Assembly: GCA_032718475.1 (NCBI GenBank)
Contig: JAUCBJ010000508.1
Coordinates: 1 to 60,394 of the forward strand
Direction: 5' to 3'
Length of the DNA stretch: 60,394 bases
Origin: Nemertoderma westbladi
Taxonomy: Eukaryota > Xenacoelomorpha > Nemertodermatida > Nemertodermatidae
Below, piece by piece: positions 26,701-35,700 of the stretch (position 1 is its first letter; the number at the start of each line of letters is the position of its first letter). The translations under genes and the position numbers were made by a program. The notes under the pieces were generated by a model that had not been told where the DNA came from, did not search any database, and worked only from the letters and a program-made list of their open reading frames with translations.

Positions 26701-29700
26701 TCTCCAACCAATCCCACCCCACTCTCCAACCAATCCCACCCCTCTCTCCAACCAATCTCACCCCTCTATCCAACCAATCCCACCCCTCTCTCCAACCAAT
26801 CCCACCCCTCTCTCCAACCAATCCAACCCCTCTCTCCAACCAACCCCACTCCTCTCTCCAACCAATCCCACCCCTCTCTCCAACCAATCCCACCCCTCTC
26901 TCCAACCAATCCCAACCCTCTCTCCAACCAACCCCACCCCTCTCTCCAACCAATCCCACCCCTCTCTCCAACCAATCCCACCCCTCTCTCCAACCAATCC
27001 CACCCCTCTCTCCAACCAATCCCACCCCTCTCTCCAACCAATCCCACCCCTCTCTCCAACCAATCCCACCCCTCTCTCCAACCAACCCCACCCCTCTATC
27101 CAACCAACCCCACCCCTCTCTCCAACCAACCCCACCCCTCTCTCCAACCAATCCGTACCTCGCTCACCTCCTTTGCTCCTGCCTCTCGGCTGCTCCAACC
27201 AGCGCCATCTGTAGCTCTCCCATATCTATGCGTGACTGTGATTGGCTACTTTCTTCAGTGTGATTCTCCCTGTGTGTACCATTATTGCGCGCAGGTTGGG
27301 TTTGGTCATCACCGCCAGACATGTTATGACCTGTGGTTCAATAGAAGGTACATTATGAAAAAGTTGCAAAATTTTGATTACTTCGAAATTTGGCATGAAA
27401 ATTTAAAAGTGGGAGATAAAATTTGCCATGCGAATGTGAGCGGTTAAATAATTATTAACTTATGGCGTTTTTAGAGCCATTGTTGAAGTTCTGATTGTTG
27501 CAGGAATGGAAATATTAGGACATCTCCAATGATATGTTCTCATATATATTCTTACACTGTAGACGAAGTAAAGAAGATTTTTAAAAATATATATAACAGA
27601 GGAAACCGACAGACGTTATTTCCTACCCTTACATCCCAATATTAATGAACACATACACCCACCGATACCGATACTGACTGACAATGGTGATGTTATACAG
27701 TGGCCAGCCGACCAGATATATTTTTATCATTGGCGTCTCTCGTACAATTTTTTCAAAAATGTAATATTTTTTAAAACTTTTTTCACACGGTTCAAACAAC
27801 GTTGGTCGATATAACGCTTATTTATTAGCAACCTATTGTATTGCGGATCCGTGACATAGCCTTGCTGGTGGTCTTCTAATTATCTGTATAGCATAATTCC
27901 ATGGTCAGACATCAACCTTCCGATTTGAAGTTTGTACGTATATTTAGTGAAGGAGAATGTTTATAGTTTATTATTATAGATAGTTAGTTATGTACAGCGG
28001 AAAAGCGGTAGAAAGCTACAATTCTAAGATAATATGAGTGATTTAATTCTAATTACAGTAGTTTACCTGGGACAGTTGAAGCCATCTCCCTAACACAGCC
28101 GTGGTTGGCAACCATTTCACTGATATCAGCTGGCAACAAAACTTCTATGTCATCCCCAACCACGGGTTCGGTCTCGCAGTGGTCAATAAGCGACATCAGT
28201 GTCTCACAGTCGTCCTGATAGGAGACAAGCATCTGTTGAAAAATTAATGTTCCTTTGGCGTTAAAACAATCCCATGTTAGTAGAAAACTGTAAGAAGTGG
28301 GAAGGAATTCAATGGAGTTGTTATGGTAAAACAGACAAAGTTAGTAGAAACATGATGTTTGAACAAAAGCACTATCATAATATCTATGTTAATTTATCAG
28401 ACATTCTCAGAACGGCTCAATACGTAATATTTGTCGACTTTAGTCAGATGCTAATATTTACAGTGAGTAGTAAACCATATCTCATCAAATGTTTATTTAG
28501 GAAAAATTATAAATTACGCAGCGAATAAAATATATTATTCTAAAAGATATCCTTTGATTTCAGAAAGATATATAGATAAATTAAAGTAATACTTTTAATC
28601 TTATATTGTTACTTTTTGGCGCCAATATACCCCAAAACTTGTTTCTCGATAGTGAAAAAATGTAACACATACGATGCAATGATTTTACTTTTTTCCCAGC
28701 GAAAAAAGTAAATTATAATATTGTTGGTGGATTTCTTAAATTTTATTACATGCGTTGAAAGAGAATCGAAGTAGAAAAGGTTTGTAAGTAATTTGAGCAA
28801 AATCCATTCACACTCAAAGGTTATTGCAACGTTAGTTTCTGCAAGGCGTTACTCCAAAATGAACACAATATGGAAGCAATATAGTACAATACTGTATTTT
28901 AATTTATTTTGTAATACTATATCGCTCTAAATTTTATTAAAGAATTAAACAACAAAAAAGTACCAATTTAAGAATAAAATTACGTATTACATGGAGTGCA
29001 TAATCTTGGGCTTTTAGCATCCCCATGGAGAAAATAGGTCTCCTAAAGGACACACGCCTTGAAGATGCGGATAATCCCACGAAAGTCATGGGGGATCGGG
29101 AGTTGTGGAGGTGCAATTTTGTCGATTTTGCCGGCACAGCATTCTTAACGCAACTCTGCATTACTGCAAGCCAATTGTAGATTTTTGGAATTATGATTTT
29201 GCAAGATTTTCGGAATTATTTTGTACATGTCTCCTATGTGGTTGAAAAATAAATAGTAAACGATATACCATCGAAAAGAGAATCTTCAAAAGTACATAAT
29301 AATTAAAAAAAAAATTTTGGCGCACCTAGCGGCATGCGTGAGATTTTAAAAATTTCGCTAAAAAGACTACTCCTCCGTTATTTACGATTTTTAATTTCCG
29401 ATACAACATTTTTTGGAAACAGCGTATTTTCGTTTTCAATTTCTGATAATTGGTAATATTGTAAAAAAAAATCAAATTTTTGTTAAAAACTGAAAAAGTC
29501 CATGTTTTTTGTAATTTTCATTCAGAAAATGGGGAAATATTATTAAATTAAGAAAAGTGCGTGGAATTATTGAAGCTTATGAAATTACATTTCGGGGTCG
29601 CTGATTTCATTTCCGATGTCAGTTTTAATACTTGGTGGAATGTAGTCTGTCCGTCCGTCAGTTGTCTGTCTGACTTAGATTTTGAATTTTGACAGACAGA

Positions 29701-32700
29701 TACTACACGATAACTCGAGAACTAAATTCAGATTTGGAATCCCCATTAAATTCTGGTCTAGATGCAATATAATGCGAGGTGTCTACCGCCCACCCACCCA
29801 TTAAGCAAACATACATCATCTCAATATGCAGCTGCAATGCACCTGGCCGAATATACACACTATATAGCAAAGCAAGACTTGTTAAACCAAACTACTTTAT
29901 CATAGTAACCTTAAGTAAATCTTTGTGTTCTAGAACACAGCAATCCGTGTTGCTAAGCACCGTCTGACACAATGCGTGTAGATGATCACACTTCTCAATG
30001 ACATCAGCCATGGCTCGTTTCTGCTTCTCCAAAGCCAGTACTTTGTGGGATGTTTTGTATTTGAGTAAAGTCTTCAGTTGAGCCTCCCGCTTGTTTATCC
30101 GTTTCTTTAGTAACTCGAAATGTTTCGATGTTTCTCGTATCATCTGATCCTCCTTGTATTTAATCGTGTCCTCTGCATCGCAGACCAACTGTCTCGCGTG
30201 TAACACTTTGGATTTGTGGTTGATTAATTTATCTGCCAATTGAATTACCATCTAAAAAAATCAATGTTCAAGTGAAAAATAAAAAATTACTTGGGTTCCA
30301 CCAACCGGCCTGCTTTTCTGTTCCACCAACCTGTCTGCACTTCTGCTCCACCACCTGTCTGCCCTTCTGTTCCACCAATCGGTCTGCCCTTCTGCTCTCC
30401 ACCCACCTGTCTACCATTCTGTTCCACCCACCTGTCTGCCCTTCTGTTCCACCCACCAGTCTGCCCTTCTGTTCCACCCACCTGTCAGCCATTCTGTTCC
30501 ACCCACCTGTCAGCCTTTCTGTTCCACCCACCTGTCTACCCTTTTGTTCCACCCACCTGTCTGCCCTTCTGTTCCACCCACCTGTCAGTCTTTCTGTTCC
30601 AAACCACCTGTCTGCCCTTCTGTTCCACCCACCTGTCTGCCCTTCTGTTCCACCCACCTGTCAGCCTTTCTGTTTCACCCACCTGTCTGCCCTTCTGTTC
30701 CACCCACCGGTCAACCTTTCTGTTTCACCTACCTACCCGTCTGCCCTTCAGTTCCACCCACCTGTCTGCCTTTCTGTTCCACACACCTGTCTGCCCTTCT
30801 GTTCCACCCACCTGTCTACCCTTCTGTTCCACCCACCTGTCTGCCCTTCTGTTCCACCCACCTGTCAGCCATTCTGTTCCACCCACCTGTCTGCCCTTCT
30901 GTTCCACCCACCAGTCTGCCCTTCTGTTCCACCCACCTGTCAGCCATTCTGTTCCACCCACCTGTCAGCCTTTCTGTTCCACCCACCTGTCTACCCTTCT
31001 GTTCCACCCACCTGTCTGCCCTTCTGTTCCACCCACCTGTCAGTCTTTCTGTTCCAAACCACCTGTCTGCCCTTCTGTTCCACCCACCTGTCTGCCCTTC
31101 TGTTCCACCCACCTGTCGGCCTTTCTGTTCCACCCACCTGTCTGCCCTTCTATTCCACCCACCTGTCAGCTATTCTGTTCCACCCAACTGTCGCCCTTCT
31201 GTTCCACCCACCTGTCTGCCCGTCTGTTCCACCCACCTGTCAGCCATTCTGTTCCACCCACCTGTCTGCCCTTCTGTTCCACCCACCTGTCTGCCCTTCT
31301 GTTCCACCCACCTATCAGCCTTTCTGTTCCATCTACCTGACTGCCCTTCTGTTCCACCCACCTGTCTACCCCTCTATTCCACCCACCTGTCTGGCTTTCT
31401 GTTCCACCCACCTGTCTGCCCTTCTGTTCCACCCACCTGCCTGCCCTTCTGTTCCACCCACCTGTCAGCAATTCTGTTCCACCCACCTGTCTGCCCTTCT
31501 GTTCCACCCACCTGTCAGCCATTCTGTTCCACCCACCTGTCTGCCCTTCTGTTCCACCCACCTGTCTGCCCTTCTGTTCCACCCACCTGACAGCCTTTAT
31601 GTTCCATCTACCTGACTGCCCTTATGTTCCACCCACCTGTCAGCCTTTCTGTTCCATCTACCTGACTGTCCTTCTGTTCCCCCCACCTGTCAGCCATTCT
31701 GTGCCACCCACATGTCTGCCCCTCTGTTCCACCCACATGTCTGCCCTTCTGTTCCACCTACCTGTCAGCCTTTCTGTTCCATCTACCTAACGGCGCTTCT
31801 GTTCCACCCACCTGTCTACCCTTCTGTTCCACCCACCAGTCTGCCCTTCTGTTCCACCCACCTATCAGACTTTCTGTTCCACCCACCTGTCTGCCCTTCT
31901 GTTCCACCCAACTGTCAGCCATTCTGTTCCACCCAACTGTCGCCCTTCTGTTCCACCCACCTGTCTGCCCGTCTGTTCCACCCACCTGTCAGCCATTCTG
32001 TTCCACCCACCTGTCTGCCCTTCTGTTCCACCTACCTGTCTGCCCTTCTGTTCCACCCACCTGTCTACCCTTCTGTTCCACCCACCTGTCTGCCTTTCTG
32101 TTCCACCCACCTGTCAGCCATTCTGTTCCACCCACCTGTCTGCCCTTCTGTTCCACCCACCTGTCTGCCCTTCAGTTAGTAATGGTGAAAAATATCGAGA
32201 CTTGAAAAATATCGAGAGTAAAATACCGAGAGTAAAAATATCGAGAGTAAAAATAACGAGTGTTGAAAATTAACGTTATTAAAAAATATCGAGAGTAAAA
32301 ATAACGCGAGATGAAAAATATCAAAAATAACGAGTTTTGAAAAATATCGAGTGTTGAAAAATATCGAGAGTAAAAATATCGAGTGTTGAAAAATATCGAG
32401 TGTTGAAAAATATCGAGAGCAAAAATATCGAGAGTAAAAATATCGAGTGTTGAAAAATATCGAGAGTAAAAATATCGAGAGTAAAAATATCGAGAGTAAA
32501 AATATCGAGTGTTGAAAAATATCGAAAGTAAAAATATCGAGAGTAAAAATATAGAGAGTAAAAATATCGAGTGTTGAAAAATATCGAGAGTAAAAATATC
32601 GAGAGGAAAAATATCGAGAGTAAAAATATCGAGAGTAAAAATATCGAGTGTTGAAAAATATCGAGAGTAAAAATAACGAGTGTTGAAAAATATCGAGAGT

Positions 32701-35700
32701 AAAAATATTGAGAGTAAAAATATCGAGAGTAAAATATCGAGAGTAAAAATATCGCCAGTAAAAATATCAAGAGTAAAAATATTGAGAGTAAAAATATCGA
32801 AAGTAAAATATCGAGAGTAAAAATATCGAGTGTTGAAAAATATCGAGAGTAAAAATATCGAGAGTAAAAATATCGAGAGTAAAAATATCGAGAGTAAAAA
32901 TATTGCATTTTCGAGAGCATTTTATTTAGAATATTGGGACAATATTGCAGTGTGCATGGGTTACAACTGTGCAAGTGCAAATAAATGTCATTAATACACC
33001 TTGGGTACCCATTTACCAGATTTATTATACTAGCTAGTTTTTGCTATTTTATTAATAAATATTATAGAAGTGCTAGCTATCAATTTTGATAAATATTTTT
33101 GTTCTAGAACACATTTTTTAGTTCTAGATCACATTTTTAATTTTTTAAAATAGCTAGTATTTTCTACTGCTTTTTATAAATGTTATAGTACACATGTAAG
33201 CTACCAATGTTGATAAATAGTTTTGTTTTAGAACACATTTTTTTGTACTAGAACATTTTTTGGAAAATAATTATCATACAACCCTTATTAAAAAAAGTTG
33301 TTACTATCGATATTTTTTCTCTCGATATTTTTACTTTCGATATTTTTACTCTCGATATTTTTACTCTCGATATTTTTCAACACTCGTTATTTTTACTCTC
33401 GATATTTTTCAACACTCGTTATTTTTACTCTCGATATTTTTCAACACTCGATATTTTTACTCTCGATATTTTTCAACACTCGCTATTTTTCAACACTTGA
33501 TATTTTTTTACTCTTGTTATTTTTACTCTCGTTATTTTTACTCTCGATATTTTTCATGTCTCGATATATTTCAATATATCCCTTCAGTTCCAACCACCTG
33601 TCAGCCATTCTGTTCCACCAACCTGTCTACTCTTCTGTTCCATCCTCCTGTCTGCCCTTCTGTTCCACCCACCTGTCAGCCATTCTGTCCCACCCATCTG
33701 TCTGCCCTTCTGTTCTACCCACCTGTCTGCCCCTCTGTTCCACCCACCTGTCTGCCCTTCTGTTCCACCCACCTGTCTGCCCTTCTGTTCCACCCACCTG
33801 CCTGCCCTTCTGTTCCACCCACCTGTCAGCCATTCTGTTCCACCCACCTGTCTGCCCTTCTGTTCCACCCACCTGTCTGCCCTTCTGTTCCACCCACCTG
33901 ACAGCCTTTATGTTCCATCTACCTGACTGCCCTTATGTTCCACCCACCTATCAGCCATTCTGTTCCACCCACCTGTCAGCCCTTCTGTTCCACCCACCTG
34001 TCTGCCCTTCTGTTCCACCCATCTGTCAGCCTTTATGTTCCATCTACCTGACTGTCCTTCTGTTCCCCCCCACCTGTCAGCCATTCTGTTCCACCCTCCT
34101 GTCTGCCCCTCTGTTCCACCCACATGTCTGCCCTTCTGTTCCACCTACCTGTCAGCCTTTCTGTTCCATCTACCTAACGGAGCTTCTGTTCCACCCACCT
34201 GTCTACCCTTCTGTTCCACCCACCAGTCAGCCCTTCTGTTCCACCCACCTATCAGACTTTCTGCTCCATCTACCTGACTGCCCTTCTGTTCCACCCACCT
34301 GTCAGCCTTTCTTTTCCACCTACCTGTCTGCCCTTCTGTTCCACCTACCTATCAGCCTTTCTGTTCCATCTACCTAACGGCGCTTCTGTTCCACCCACCT
34401 GTCTACCCTTCTGTTCCACCCACCAGTCTGCCCTTCTGTTCCACCCACCTATCAGACTTTCTGCTCCATCTACCTGACTGCCCTTCTGTTCCACCCACCT
34501 GTCAGCCTTTCTTTTCCACCTACCTGTCTGCCCTTCTGTTACACCCACCTGTCTGCCCTTCTGTTCCACCCACCTGTCTGCCCTTCTGTTACACCCACAT
34601 GTCTGCCCTTCTGTTCCACCCACCTGTCTGCCCTTCTGTTCCACCCACCTGTCAGCCTTTCTGTTCCATCTACCTGACTGTCCTTCTGTTCCCCCCACCT
34701 GTCAGCCATTCTGTTCCACCCACCTGTCTGCCCCTCTGTTCCACCCACATGTCTGCCCTTCTGTTCCACCTACCTGTCAGCCTTTCTGTTCCATCTACCT
34801 AACGGCGCTTCTGTTCCACCCACCTGTCTACCCTTCTGTTCCACCCACCTGTCTGCCCTTCTGTTCCACCCACCTGTCAGCCTTTCTGTTCCATCTACCT
34901 GACTGTCCTTCTGTTGCCCCCACCTGTCAGCCATTCTGTTCCACCCACCTGTCTGCCCCTCTGTTCCACCCACATGTCTGCCCTTCTGTTCCACCTACCT
35001 GTCAGCCTTTCTGTTCCATCTACCTAACGGCGCTTCTGTTCCACCCACCTGTCTACCCTTCTGTTCCACCCACCAGTCTGCCCTTCTGTTCCACCCACCT
35101 GTCTGCCCTTCTGTTCCACCCACCTGTCAGCCATTCTGTTCCACCCAACTGTCGCCCTTCTGTTCCACCCACCTGTCTGCCCGTCTGTTCCACCCACCTG
35201 TCAGCCATTCTGTTCCACCCACCTGTCTGCCCTTCTGTTCCACCCTCCTGTCTGCCCTTCTGTTCCACCCACCTGTCTACCCTTCTGTTCCACCCACCTG
35301 TCTGCCCTTGTGTTCCACCCACCTGTCAGCCTTTCTGTTCCATCTACCTGACTGCCCTTCTGTTCCACCCACCTGTCAGCCTTTCTGTTCCACCTACCTG
35401 TCTGCCCTTCTGTTCCACCCACCTGTCTACCCTTCTGTTCCACCCACCTCTCTACCATACTGTATCACCAACCTGTCTGCCCTTCTGTTCCACCCACCTG
35501 TCAAAGCCTTTCTGTTCCACCAACCTGTCTCCCCTGCTCCGCCACGGTAGATATTAGTTGACAGTCGTGATTCTTGTGTTCTCCATACACTTGGCAGTAA
35601 ATGCAGATAATTTGCCGACATTCAACACAATAAACTTTCTTCACTTCATTTCCATGTTCTTCGCAAAGCAGCGCCTTAATGAAACGATTTATTATTAAAT

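Noticed and set aside
22620-27447. Three overlapping + frames of about 1500-1600 codons and minus frames up to 1132 codons
   Set aside because: All frames encode the same cyclic peptide because the 22-bp unit lacks stops. They lie inside intron 6 of the minus-strand gene.
30268-35550. Cys/Pro/Ser-rich frames up to 447 codons
   Set aside because: By-products of the 25-bp minisatellite in intron 3.
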